Source: CAYFQB01 sp964345225
GTDB taxonomy: Bacteria > Nitrospirota > Thermodesulfovibrionia > Thermodesulfovibrionales > UBA6898
Assembly (NCBI GenBank): GCA_964345225.1
Contig: CAYFQB010000016.1
Coordinates: forward strand, 1-64,000
Length of the DNA: 64,000 nucleotides
Direction of reading: 5' to 3'
The notes beneath the pieces are model-generated. The model was not told where the DNA came from. It searched no databases and worked only from the letters and a program-made list of their open reading frames with translations. The position numbers and the translations under genes were made by a program. This document shows, in pieces, positions 44,855 through 52,905 of the stretch (position 1 is the first letter of the stretch; each line of letters begins with the position of its first letter).

Positions 44855-45376
44855 ATGGTAGTTGGTAAACCATTTCTTACAGTTGAACAGATACAGAAGA
44901 AGGTTGTTGAACTTGCTGATAGGATATCGGAAGACTATGAGGGAAAGAATCTGCTTGCAGTTGGAATTCTAAAAGGTGCTTTTATGTTCTTCAGCGATAT
45001 TGTAAGGCTTATAAGGGTACCCCTGGCTATTGATTTTTTGATTGCTTCAAGTTACATCAATACCAATACATCAAATGAGGTTACAATTCATTATGATCTC
45101 AGGGAGGATGTTACTAATAAAGATGTCCTGCTCATAGAAGATATTATAGATACAGGTATTACTCTCAACTATATAAGGGAGCGTATGCTCATTAAAGGCC
45201 CCTTGAGTTTAAAAATATGCACTTTCCTTGATAAAAAGGAGAGAAGACAGGTTAATATTCCACTTGATTATGTAGGATTTGAAATTCCTAATAAATTTGT
45301 TGTAGGCTATGGGCTTGATTATGACAATAAATTCAGAAACCTTCCCTATATATCTATTTTTAAAAAGACTGCATAG
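44855..45376 (+). CDS. hpt: Hypoxanthine phosphoribosyltransferase
   Basis: About 173 aa. Purine salvage: hypoxanthine or guanine plus PRPP to IMP/GMP. The PRPP motif is in LLIEDIIDTGITLN; LLAVGILKGAFMF and the C-terminal VVGYGLDYDNKFRNLPYI are typical. The ATG at 44855, behind CAGGAGG, is preferred to the TTG at 44840. It heads a probable hpt-queD-pmbA unit, with 20 bp to queD. Confidence 0.94.
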   Translation: MVVGKPFLTVEQIQKKVVELADRISEDYEGKNLLAVGILKGAFMFFSDIVRLIRVPLAIDFLIASSYINTNTSNEVTIHYDLREDVTNKDVLLIEDIIDTGITLNYIRERMLIKGPLSLKICTFLDKKERRQVNIPLDYVGFEIPNKFVVGYGLDYDNKFRNLPYISIFKKTA

Positions 45377-45396
45377 ATTCCGGAGGTAATTTAATT

Positions 45397-45768
45397 ATGT
45401 ATGAATTAACAGTAGAATTAGGTTTTTCTTCTGCACATCAGCTAAGAGGCTACAAAGGAAAATGCGAGAATATTCACGGTCATAACTGGAAGGTACAGAT
45501 AAATGTAATAGCAGATAAATTAAATGAATTAGATATCGCGATAGATTTTCAAGATATTAAAAAAACAGCAAAAGAAGTAATTTCGCCACTCGACCATACA
45601 TTTTTAAACGATATTTTTCCCTTTACCGAAAAAAATCCTTCTTCTGAAAATATTGCAAAATGGATATATGATTCCATTAAAAAGAGAATAAATAATGATA
45701 ATATCCAGGTGTCTGCAGTAACTGTCTGGGAATCCGATACTGCATCAGCTTCATATTATGAAGATTGA
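45397..45768 (+). CDS. queD: 6-carboxytetrahydropterin synthase
   Basis: 123 aa, first committed enzyme of queuosine (preQ0) synthesis. Zinc ligands: FSSAHQL, then HGHNWKV (the HxH pair), and the catalytic Cys in KCENIHGH; DHTFLND is also present. The C-terminal WESDTASASYYE is characteristic. queE, queC and queF are not in the window. GGAGG precedes the ATG; the end overlaps pmbA by 11 bp. Confidence 0.95.
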   Translation: MYELTVELGFSSAHQLRGYKGKCENIHGHNWKVQINVIADKLNELDIAIDFQDIKKTAKEVISPLDHTFLNDIFPFTEKNPSSENIAKWIYDSIKKRINNDNIQVSAVTVWESDTASASYYED

Positions 45769-47098
45769 TGTTAGTTTTGCTGAAGAAATAATCTCAAAAG
45801 CCCTCAAGAAAGGTGCTAAAGAGGCAGAAGTATATATAAGATCCTCAAAAAACCTGTCTGTTGAGATTAAAGACCAGTCTGTTGATTCGCTCACCTCTTC
45901 TCTGAGCTGCGGGTATTCATTACGCATTGTCAAAGATGGATCTCTTGGCTTTTCTTATTCTACTGACATAAGGGAGAAGGATGCGGTAATTAAAAATGCC
46001 ATTGAGTCAGCGAACAATTCGGACAAAGACATCTATAATGATCTGCCAGAAGCATCCGGCATGTCTGATGTCAAGGTGTTCGATAGCGCATTAAGTAAAA
46101 TAAGGGAAGAAGATGCTATCAAGAAGACGATGCTTCTTGAAAAGTTTGCATATAAAGAGGATAACAGGATTAAAAAAGTTAGAAAGGCCTCTGGCTCATT
46201 TACATCATCCGAGACAATAATTATGAATTCCAACAACATAAAAACAAACTACTTATCTACATCATGTTCAGCACAGGTTATGGCGATTGCTGAGCAAGGT
46301 AATGATAGTCAGATAGGCTGGGATTTCCAGGGAGAAAGATTCATTCATAACATCTCTTTCGAAGAAATAGGCAGAAATGCAGCAAAACGTGCGGTCCTCC
46401 TGCTAGGTGCACGAAAGATTGAAGGATCAAAGGCATTTGTTGTATTAGACAATACTGTAACAGTTGATTTTCTTGGTATATTTGCCATGTCTCTTTCTTC
46501 TGAGTCTGTCCAGAAGGGTAAATCACTTCTAAGAGATAAACTAAATAAAAAAGTCATAAGCCCAAAGATAAATATAATCGACAGCGGGATTCTGCCGGGA
46601 AAATTAGGTAGCAAACCTGTTGATGACGAAGGAGTCCCGGTAAAAGAAAAGATATTAATCAAGGACGGAGTTCTCCAGACTTATCTATATAATACATATA
46701 CGGCCAGGAAAGGCGGTACGTTCTCAACTGGCAATGCTGTAAGAGGTGGATTTTCAACATTGCCCTCAGTAGGGATAACCAATCTTTTTCTTGAATCTGC
46801 CTCCAGCTCGGATAATATCACAAAGGACAGTATCTTCAGCTTGATAAACCGTGGATTATATATACTTGATGCAATGGGAGTACATACTGCCAATCCAATA
46901 ACAGGAAATTTTTCGATCGGTGTGACAGGTCTCTGGATTGAAAAAGGAGAGATAAAATTTCCTGTTAAGGAGGCTGTAATTTCCGGAAACATTCTTGAAT
47001 TTTTCGATAATATTGAGGCAATTGGTGATGACCTTAAATTTTATGGTAATATTGGTGCTCCAAGCCTTATAATCTCCAATATAGATATTAGCGCGTGA
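45758..47098 (+). CDS. pmbA: TldD/PmbA-family metalloprotease
   Basis: 446 aa, PmbA (TldE) type. Seen: KGAKEAEVYIRSSKNLSVEIKD at the start, GNAVRGGFSTLPSVGITNLFLE, LYILDAMGVHTANPITGNFSIG and a C-terminal NIEAIGDDLKF, all typical of the family. TldE forms a heterodimer with TldD that degrades leader or unfolded peptides; tldD is not in this window. The gene overlaps queD by 11 bp. Confidence 0.92.
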   Translation: MKIDVSFAEEIISKALKKGAKEAEVYIRSSKNLSVEIKDQSVDSLTSSLSCGYSLRIVKDGSLGFSYSTDIREKDAVIKNAIESANNSDKDIYNDLPEASGMSDVKVFDSALSKIREEDAIKKTMLLEKFAYKEDNRIKKVRKASGSFTSSETIIMNSNNIKTNYLSTSCSAQVMAIAEQGNDSQIGWDFQGERFIHNISFEEIGRNAAKRAVLLLGARKIEGSKAFVVLDNTVTVDFLGIFAMSLSSESVQKGKSLLRDKLNKKVISPKINIIDSGILPGKLGSKPVDDEGVPVKEKILIKDGVLQTYLYNTYTARKGGTFSTGNAVRGGFSTLPSVGITNLFLESASSSDNITKDSIFSLINRGLYILDAMGVHTANPITGNFSIGVTGLWIEKGEIKFPVKEAVISGNILEFFDNIEAIGDDLKFYGNIGAPSLIISNIDISA

Positions 47099-47125
47099 GT
47101 AAACATCTATCGGTAAAGCTATCAG

Positions 47126-47150
47126 GCAACGACGCCCGAATCGTAAATAC
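47126..47150. repeat. ACGACGCCCGAATCG repeat core
   Basis: A core copy (CAACGACGCCCGAATCGTAA) in the short gap between pmbA and the alcohol dehydrogenase gene. It matches the family at 38300, 39663, 39738, 18705 and (reverse complement) 112-130. Confidence 0.55.
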
Positions 47151-47178
47151 AAACGAGTTAAATAATCTGGAGTAAAAA

Positions 47179-48207
47179 ATGCAGGTTGCGATGTATTATG
47201 GCAGTAATGATATCAGGCTCGAGGAAATGCCTATTCCTGAGATCGGTAATCAAGAAATGCTTATACGTGTAATTGCAAGCGGTATATGCGGAAGCGATGT
47301 AATGCACTGGTATCGCGCCAACAGGACTCCACTTGTTCTTGGCCATGAAATAGCTGGCGAAGTGTCTGCTGTCGGCAGCGGCATTAAGAAATATAAGGTA
47401 GGTGATAGAGTTGCAGCATCACATCATGTTCCCTGTAACACCTGCCATTATTGTCTGATGGACCATCACACTGTCTGCGAGACTTTAAGACAGACAAATT
47501 TCTACCCGGGGGGGTTTTCAGAGTATGTAAGGCTTCCTTCAATCAATGTAGAAAGGGGTGTCTATCTGCTGCCCGGGGAAATATCATTTGAAGAAGCTAC
47601 ATTTATCGAGCCGCTCGCCTGTGTTTACCGTGGACATAGGATTATAAAAACAAAGACAGGAGTAAGTATTCTTGTCATAGGCAGCGGTATTTCAGGACTT
47701 CTGCACATCCAGCTAGCCAGAATTCTGGGCGCATCACTTATTGTTGCTGCAGATATAACTCAATACAGGCTTGATTTTGCTGAAAGATTAGGCGCTGACG
47801 ATTCTATTGATGCAAGAAATGATCTTCCCGAAATGTTCAGAAAGCTAAATAAGGGCAGGCTTGCTGATATAGTTATACTTACGACTGGAGACGAAAATGC
47901 CATCAATCAGGCATTGCATTCGGTTGACAGAGGGGGCACGGTGCTGTTTTTTGCTCCAGCCAATCAGGACTTTACAATTCCGCTGAATGTTAATGAACTA
48001 TTCTGGCGAAATGAAATAACTCTAACATCATCTTACGCAGCAAATTATAAAGAACATATGGTTGCATTGGAACTTATACTACAGAAAAAAATAAATGTTA
48101 CTGACATGATAACCCACAGATTGCCGTTGTCAGAAACACAGAAAGGATTTCAACTTGTAGAGTCAGCAAAAGAATCACTTAAGATTATAATTGAACCACA
48201 AAGGTAA
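47179..48207 (+). CDS. Zinc-dependent medium-chain alcohol dehydrogenase
   Basis: 342 aa MDR enzyme. Catalytic zinc site: CGSDVMHWYR and GHEIAGEV. The structural zinc lobe has C in VPCNTCHYC and HHTVC. The NAD-binding motif is VLVIGSGISGL. Sorbitol/threonine dehydrogenase-like; the substrate is not clear. The following gap carries a long heptad array before the LsrF-like gene. Confidence 0.9.
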   Translation: MQVAMYYGSNDIRLEEMPIPEIGNQEMLIRVIASGICGSDVMHWYRANRTPLVLGHEIAGEVSAVGSGIKKYKVGDRVAASHHVPCNTCHYCLMDHHTVCETLRQTNFYPGGFSEYVRLPSINVERGVYLLPGEISFEEATFIEPLACVYRGHRIIKTKTGVSILVIGSGISGLLHIQLARILGASLIVAADITQYRLDFAERLGADDSIDARNDLPEMFRKLNKGRLADIVILTTGDENAINQALHSVDRGGTVLFFAPANQDFTIPLNVNELFWRNEITLTSSYAANYKEHMVALELILQKKINVTDMITHRLPLSETQKGFQLVESAKESLKIIIEPQR

Positions 48208-48210
48208 ATC

Positions 48211-48373
48211 GCAAGGCGCATGGCGCATAGCGTAAAGGCAAAGAACAAAGCGTAAAGGAAAGTAAGGAGTAAGGAGTAAAAAGCAGGGTGCTAGGAGCAG
48301 GGAGCAGGGCGAACCAGAAAAACTAGAGAAACTAAAGAAACCAGAAAAACCATATAAACTAAATTAACTAAAC
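48211..48373. repeat. Composite heptad and 9-bp tandem array before lsrF
   Basis: At 48211-48310 about 14 heptads of changing flavour, including GCATGGC, GTAAAGG, GTAAGGA, GTAAAAA, GCAGGGT and GCAGGGA, keep an almost unbroken 7-bp phase. At 48311-48373 the period becomes 9 bp: AAACTAGAG, AAACTAAAG, AAACCAGAA, AAACCATAT. The array runs straight into the AGGAGG ribosome site of the LsrF-like gene. The same two modules lie at 38321-38630 in reverse orientation. Confidence 0.8.
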
Positions 48374-48388
48374 AGGAGGAAGGATATT

Positions 48389-49189
48389 ATGGATTGGGGA
48401 TTAAAAAACCGTCTCTCAAGAATAATTAAATCCGATGGCAGGACTGTAATGCTTGCAGTTGACCACGGATATTTTCTCGGGCCTACATCAGGTCTAAGAG
48501 ATGCAGGTAAAACTATTAAACCTATCCTGCCATATGCTGATGCATTGATGCCCACAAGAGGAATCCTGAGAACATCTGTAGCTGCCAATACCAGTGTCCC
48601 GATAGTCCTCAGGGTATCCGGAGGAAACAGCATACTGGGCGAGTTGTCAGATGAAGGGATTACAGTAACATTAGAAGATGCCATGCGATTGAATGTTTCT
48701 GCAATGGCTTTATCGATTTATGTTGGTGCTCCTAATCAAAAAGAAACTCTTCTTAATCTATCAAGGCTGGTCGACGAAGGTCAGCGCTTCGGTATACCTG
48801 TGCTGGCAGTTACAGCAGTTGGAAAGGATATGGCACGCGATGCAAGATATCTTTCGCTATGCTGCCGAATAGCATCTGAACTTGGCGCACATTTCGTCAA
48901 GACTTATTATTGTGAAGGATTCGATAATATTGTAAAGACCTGCCCTGTTCCATTAGTAATGGCAGGCGGCAAGAAACTGCCGGAACTCGAAGCACTTGAA
49001 CTCACTTACAATGCAATAAAGCGTGGTGCTTCAGGGGTTGATATGGGCAGGAATATTTTCCAATCAGATGATCCTGTAGCCATGATACAGGCTGTGAGAG
49101 CAGTAGTGCACGATAATGAAACACCTAAAAAAGCGTATGAACTGTATAAAACCCTTAAGAGTGGAAAAAAGAAGAAAAAAGGCAAATAA
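48389..49189 (+). CDS. LsrF-like class I aldolase/thiolase
   Basis: 266 aa. Very like LsrF, the thiolase that consumes phospho-AI-2 derivatives: MDWGLKNRLSRII, VMLAVDHGYF, LMPTRGILR, VKTYYCEGF (Schiff-base Lys), VMAGGKKLPE and SGVDMGRNIFQSD. It belongs to the DeoC/FbaB/LsrF superfamily, whose other members are fructose-bisphosphate aldolase and ADH synthase. No other lsr gene is present, so AI-2 processing is only one option. The lysine-rich tail (GKKKKKGK) is unusual. GGAGGAAGG precedes the ATG. Confidence 0.85.
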   Translation: MDWGLKNRLSRIIKSDGRTVMLAVDHGYFLGPTSGLRDAGKTIKPILPYADALMPTRGILRTSVAANTSVPIVLRVSGGNSILGELSDEGITVTLEDAMRLNVSAMALSIYVGAPNQKETLLNLSRLVDEGQRFGIPVLAVTAVGKDMARDARYLSLCCRIASELGAHFVKTYYCEGFDNIVKTCPVPLVMAGGKKLPELEALELTYNAIKRGASGVDMGRNIFQSDDPVAMIQAVRAVVHDNETPKKAYELYKTLKSGKKKKKGK

Positions 49190-49292
49190 GAAAATAAGGA
49201 TCATCTCAAATAGAATTGCCAAAATCATAAATAAGCTATTTATTGTTAATAATTTAAGAGAGTGTCTGCCTCTAGTTTTTGTATGAGATTTC

Positions 49293-49320
49293 TTGACATA
49301 TAATAATCTTGACTTATAAT
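49293..49320 (+). promoter_or_regulatory. Sigma-70 promoter with duplicated promoter words, fatty acid operon
   Basis: TTGACA (49293-49298), a 16-bp spacer and TATAAT (49315-49320). The sequence CTTGAC-TATAATAA occurs twice in tandem across the promoter (a 16-18 bp direct repeat), so a second -35/-10 pair overlaps the first. The duplication could serve a repressor or tune strength. Confidence 0.7.
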
Positions 49321-49371
49321 AAAATAAGTTTTTATAATAATTTTTTGATTACTTTATAACGATCTTTTAAA

Positions 49372-49881
49372 ATGAAATTTTCAATAGAAGATATTCCCGA
49401 CGAAGGCCTTAATTTAGATATAGAGGAGAAACTTATCTTAGAAAATTATAATGCAGTTTCTCCCGTAACAGCTCATCTTGAGCTACTCAAGAACGAGAAT
49501 CAAATAATAATTAATGGCAGATTAAATGTTAAACTGGAATTCCAGTGCAGCAGATGTTTAAAAAATTTTGATAAAAAAATGGATATACCCTTTTATATGG
49601 TTCTTAATCCTATTAAAGAATTGCGTATTGCAAGACACGAATTAAAAGGTGATGAAATGGATACAGGATTTTATACAGGAAGTGAAATTAATTTACATGA
49701 CATACTCAAAGAGCAGATTTTGCTTAATATACATATGAAACCTTTATGTGATGAGAATTGCAAGGGCATATGTCCTAAATGTGGAAAAGACTTAAATACA
49801 GAAAGCTGTTTTTGTGAAGAAAAAGATATAGATCCAAGGCTTGAAGTTTTAAAAAGTTTATTGGAAAAACAAAAGGAGTAG
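49372..49881 (+). CDS. yceD: YceD/DUF177 family protein
   Basis: 169 aa. Seen: FQCSRCLKNF and CDENCKGICPKCGKDLN near the end, a pair of cysteine motifs typical of the DUF177 family, which is linked to 23S rRNA processing and cotranscribed with rpmF. Here rpmF follows after 3 bp. The promoter at 49293 drives the unit. Confidence 0.9.
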   Translation: MKFSIEDIPDEGLNLDIEEKLILENYNAVSPVTAHLELLKNENQIIINGRLNVKLEFQCSRCLKNFDKKMDIPFYMVLNPIKELRIARHELKGDEMDTGFYTGSEINLHDILKEQILLNIHMKPLCDENCKGICPKCGKDLNTESCFCEEKDIDPRLEVLKSLLEKQKE

Positions 49882-49884
49882 AAA

Positions 49885-50067
49885 TTGGCAAATCCTACAC
49901 ACAGGCATTCGAAGTCAAGAAGGGATAAAAGAAGGGCTAACTGGAAAGGTAGATTACCGAATCTCAGTGTGTGTCCTGAATGCAAAGCACTAAAACTGCC
50001 TCACAGGGCATGCACTAGCTGTGGTTCATATAATGGCCATAAAATTCTTGAAATAGTTGAAAAGTAA
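49885..50067 (+). CDS. rpmF: 50S ribosomal protein L32
   Basis: 60 aa with MANPTHRHSKSRRDKRR and a zinc ribbon CPEC / CTSC. TTG start, AAAGGAG upstream. It sits between yceD and plsX as in most bacteria. Confidence 0.95.
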   Translation: MANPTHRHSKSRRDKRRANWKGRLPNLSVCPECKALKLPHRACTSCGSYNGHKILEIVEK

Positions 50068-50069
50068 CT

Positions 50070-51080
50070 ATGATAGTAGCTCTTGATGCTATGGGAGGAG
50101 ATCAAGCTCCGACTGTAAATATCGAGGGAGCTGTTGAGACCATAAATGAATACAAAGATATTGACGTAATTCTTGTTGGCAATGAAACTCTGATTAATAA
50201 AGAGCTAAAGAACACGAGATATAATTCACATCGCCTTTCTATACAGCATGCTTCTCAGGTTGTCGAGATGCATGAATCCCCTTCCCATTCCATAAGGAAA
50301 AAGAAAGATTCTTCGATACATGCAGGCATTCGACTCGTCAAGTCAGGTAAAGCTGATGCTTTTGTCAGTGCAGGACACTCCGGTGTAGTTATGGCAATAT
50401 CTCTATTATTACTGGGGAAATCAAAAGGTGTCGACAGACCTGCTATTGCGACTTTGATGCCTACTTTAAAGGATGTTTTTATAATGCTTGATGTAGGTGC
50501 GACCGTTGACTGCAAACCAGAAAACCTTCTGCAATTTGCTTTGATGGGAAATACTTACTGCAAACTGATCCTTGGAAAAAGAAAACCAAAAGTCGCACTA
50601 CTGAGTATAGGAGAAGAGGACTCAAAAGGCAACGAGGTCACAAAAGAGGCGTTTAAGCTTATTCAGAATTCAGGGATTAAATTTATCCGTAACATCGAGG
50701 GCAGAGAAATTTTCTCGGGAAAGGCCGATGTTGTAGTATGTGATGGATTTACAGGCAATATTGCCCTGAAAATCAGCGAGGGACTTGCTGAAACAATATT
50801 GAAAATGTTGCAAAAGGAAATATCTTCTGTTTCAGCCGGTAAAATCGGTTATCTTCTTATGAAACCTGCTATCAGGAATTTCAAAAGGAGGACTGATTAT
50901 GATGAATACGGTGGAGCTCCATTGCTAGGAATTAATGGCACAAGTATAATAAGCCATGGAAGGTCATCATCAAAAGCCATAAAAAATGCTATTAAAGTTG
51001 CTGCTGACATTGCTGAAAAAAAAGTTTACAAAGCGATCTCGATCGCAATAGAAAGAGATCTGCAAGATAGGAAAAAATAA
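50070..51080 (+). CDS. plsX: Phosphate acyltransferase PlsX
   Basis: 336 aa. Makes acyl-phosphate from acyl-ACP for phospholipid synthesis. Seen: IVALDAMGGDQAP at the start, LVKSGKADAFVSAGHSGVVM and FVRNIEGRE-type (FIRNIEGREI). Start 2 bp after rpmF; fabH begins 2 bp after its stop, so the order rpmF-plsX-fabH is standard. Confidence 0.96.
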   Translation: MIVALDAMGGDQAPTVNIEGAVETINEYKDIDVILVGNETLINKELKNTRYNSHRLSIQHASQVVEMHESPSHSIRKKKDSSIHAGIRLVKSGKADAFVSAGHSGVVMAISLLLLGKSKGVDRPAIATLMPTLKDVFIMLDVGATVDCKPENLLQFALMGNTYCKLILGKRKPKVALLSIGEEDSKGNEVTKEAFKLIQNSGIKFIRNIEGREIFSGKADVVVCDGFTGNIALKISEGLAETILKMLQKEISSVSAGKIGYLLMKPAIRNFKRRTDYDEYGGAPLLGINGTSIISHGRSSSKAIKNAIKVAADIAEKKVYKAISIAIERDLQDRKK

Positions 51081-51082
51081 TC

Positions 51083-52063
51083 TTGATCAAAGGAAGAATT
51101 ATATCTACGGGTTCTTATGTTCCAGAAAATGTTGTAACAAATTATGACCTCGAAAATATTGTTGATACATCTGACGATTGGATAACCGAAAGAACTGGAA
51201 TAAAAGAGCGCAGAATAGTAAACGGTAATCAGGCCGCTTCAGACCTTGCTTATGAATCTGCAAAGATAGCCTTAAAAAGGGCTCACCTTAAATCAAAGGA
51301 TATAGATCTTATTTTAGTCGCAACTGTTACAGGAGATATGCCTTTTCCTTCTACTGCATGTTTTCTTCAGAGAATGTTAGGAGCAAAAAATGCTGCTGCT
51401 TTTGATGTAAATGCTGCCTGCTCGGGTTTTATTTACGGCCTCCATATTGCTAATAGTTTGATAAAAGCACAGATGCACAAAAGGATACTTCTTGTAGGAA
51501 CGGAAGTGATTTCAAAATTCACAGACTGGCTGGACAGGACAACATGTATCCTTTTCGGCGACGGTGCCGGCTCAGTTATAATTGAAGGCACAAAAGAGAG
51601 AAGAGGAATATTTTCAACTCATATTTATTCAGACGGAAATTTATCAGAGTTAATATCCCTTCCCGGCGGCGGTTCAAGATATCCCGCTTCGAGAGACTCG
51701 ATTATTAAAAGGAGACATTTTATGAAAATGAAAGGTAATGAAACATTCAAGGTTGCAGTGAGAACACTTGAAGACATTGTAGTTAAAACCCTTAAAGCCA
51801 ACAATTTAAAACCATCACAGCTTTCACTCTTAATTCCTCACCAGGCAAACATCAGAATTATACATGCTACCGCTAAACGGCTTAATCTTCCTATAGAGAA
51901 AGTTTATGTAAATATAGATAAATACGGCAATACATCAGCAGCCTCAATCCCAATAGCATTAGACGAAGCTTTTTCAGATGGTAAGATTAAGGATGGGGAT
52001 TATATTCTTCTTGAAGCATTCGGCGGCGGACTCACATGGGCCTCTTCATTGATAAGATGGTAA
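51083..52063 (+). CDS. fabH: 3-oxoacyl-ACP synthase III (KASIII)
   Basis: 326 aa, starts fatty acid chains from acetyl-CoA and malonyl-ACP. Catalytic triad visible: Cys in DVNAACSGF, His in IPHQANIRII, Asn in YGNTSAAS. TTG start. It is the last gene of the unit before a repeat at 52097; fabD and others are not seen. Confidence 0.96.
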   Translation: MIKGRIISTGSYVPENVVTNYDLENIVDTSDDWITERTGIKERRIVNGNQAASDLAYESAKIALKRAHLKSKDIDLILVATVTGDMPFPSTACFLQRMLGAKNAAAFDVNAACSGFIYGLHIANSLIKAQMHKRILLVGTEVISKFTDWLDRTTCILFGDGAGSVIIEGTKERRGIFSTHIYSDGNLSELISLPGGGSRYPASRDSIIKRRHFMKMKGNETFKVAVRTLEDIVVKTLKANNLKPSQLSLLIPHQANIRIIHATAKRLNLPIEKVYVNIDKYGNTSAASIPIALDEAFSDGKIKDGDYILLEAFGGGLTWASSLIRW

Positions 52064-52096
52064 AAGTTTAACTATGTTATACGTAATATGTTAGAC

Positions 52097-52135
52097 GTTC
52101 TCACTTCTTACTACTTCATACTCCCTACTTTTCTT
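52097..52135. repeat. Heptad array (TTACTTC / ATACTCC type) at the fabH-VTT junction
   Basis: Units TTCTTAC, ATACTCC and CTACTTT at a 7-bp period, in a 47-bp gap between convergent genes and into the VTT gene. The last VTT residues (KVGSMK) are encoded by the array, so the repeat has invaded or extended the coding end. Confidence 0.6.
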
Positions 52136-52737
52136 TTTTCCTTTCTCTGTCTCCTTCTTTCTCTGATATTCCAGATACGGAAAATTCTTTCAAGCTTTTC
52201 CTTGTAAACCATCGAAATGAATACCAGGACTATGGCTATGCCTATCAAAACTGAAAATCTGTAGTACTGATTATTGCGTATATATGCACCACCAAGTGAA
52301 AGCAAAATAGTCCCGGCAAATCTTCCCGATGTACTGATTATCAGGAATTCCCTGGTGGTGAGATGTCCCAGTCCCAGTACATAGGACAGCAGGTCTTTAG
52401 GAAATCCAGGAATAAGGAAAAGTAGAAATGCAAGGAATGCACCTTTATGGTGCAGAAGGTAGTCGTACTTTTCAAGGGTCTCTTTTTTAACGAATTTCTC
52501 TACAAAGGGCCTCCCGAATATCTTTGCCATCGAGAAAGCCAGCCATGAGCCAATCGTAAGACCAATAGTTGAAAGAAAGATTCCCGGTAACGTTCCGTAA
52601 AAATAACCTCCGATAAATCCTGTTACTTCACCTGGAACCGGTGCGGCAACTACCTGAAATATCTGGAGTATAATAAATCCAATGAAGGATATAGGACCCA
52701 GAGAGACAAGGAATGACTCTAATTTCTCCCTGTCCAT
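52111..52737 (-). CDS. TVP38/DedA-like VTT membrane protein (start uncertain)
   Basis: 208 aa from the ATG at 52737, with VTT signature LVSLGPISFIGFIILQIFQVVAAPVPGEVTGFIGGYFYG and GFPKDLLSYVLGLG. The frame upstream stays open to a TAG near 52887 and encodes a typical N-terminal helix (WIRILFLFLFLGIIFIL), yet contains no ATG, GTG or TTG. A non-standard start (ATT at 52827 or an ATA further up, behind GGCGGGGG) or a small disruption is implied. The C-terminal six residues come from a tandem repeat. Function: membrane-lipid or transport-associated, unspecified. Confidence 0.85.
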   Translation of the reverse strand: MDREKLESFLVSLGPISFIGFIILQIFQVVAAPVPGEVTGFIGGYFYGTLPGIFLSTIGLTIGSWLAFSMAKIFGRPFVEKFVKKETLEKYDYLLHHKGAFLAFLLFLIPGFPKDLLSYVLGLGHLTTREFLIISTSGRFAGTILLSLGGAYIRNNQYYRFSVLIGIAIVLVFISMVYKEKLERIFRIWNIRERRRQRKEKRKVGSMK

Positions 52738-52905
52738 AAAGAAATGAAAAGTACCGCTTTTATAAAGGATAAATATTATACCTAAAAAGAGGAAAAGGAA
52801 AAGAATCCTGATCCATGTATAATTAATCTTATACTTGTCTTCTGAATTTAATATGTTACAATTACCCCCGCCTTTTAGTAGATGCTATAATAGCATCAAT
52901 AATAT

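Noticed and set aside
48211..48373. Tandem array as CRISPR
   Set aside because: Units are 7-9 bp and directly joined, with no 20-40 bp repeats or unique spacers, and no cas gene is near.
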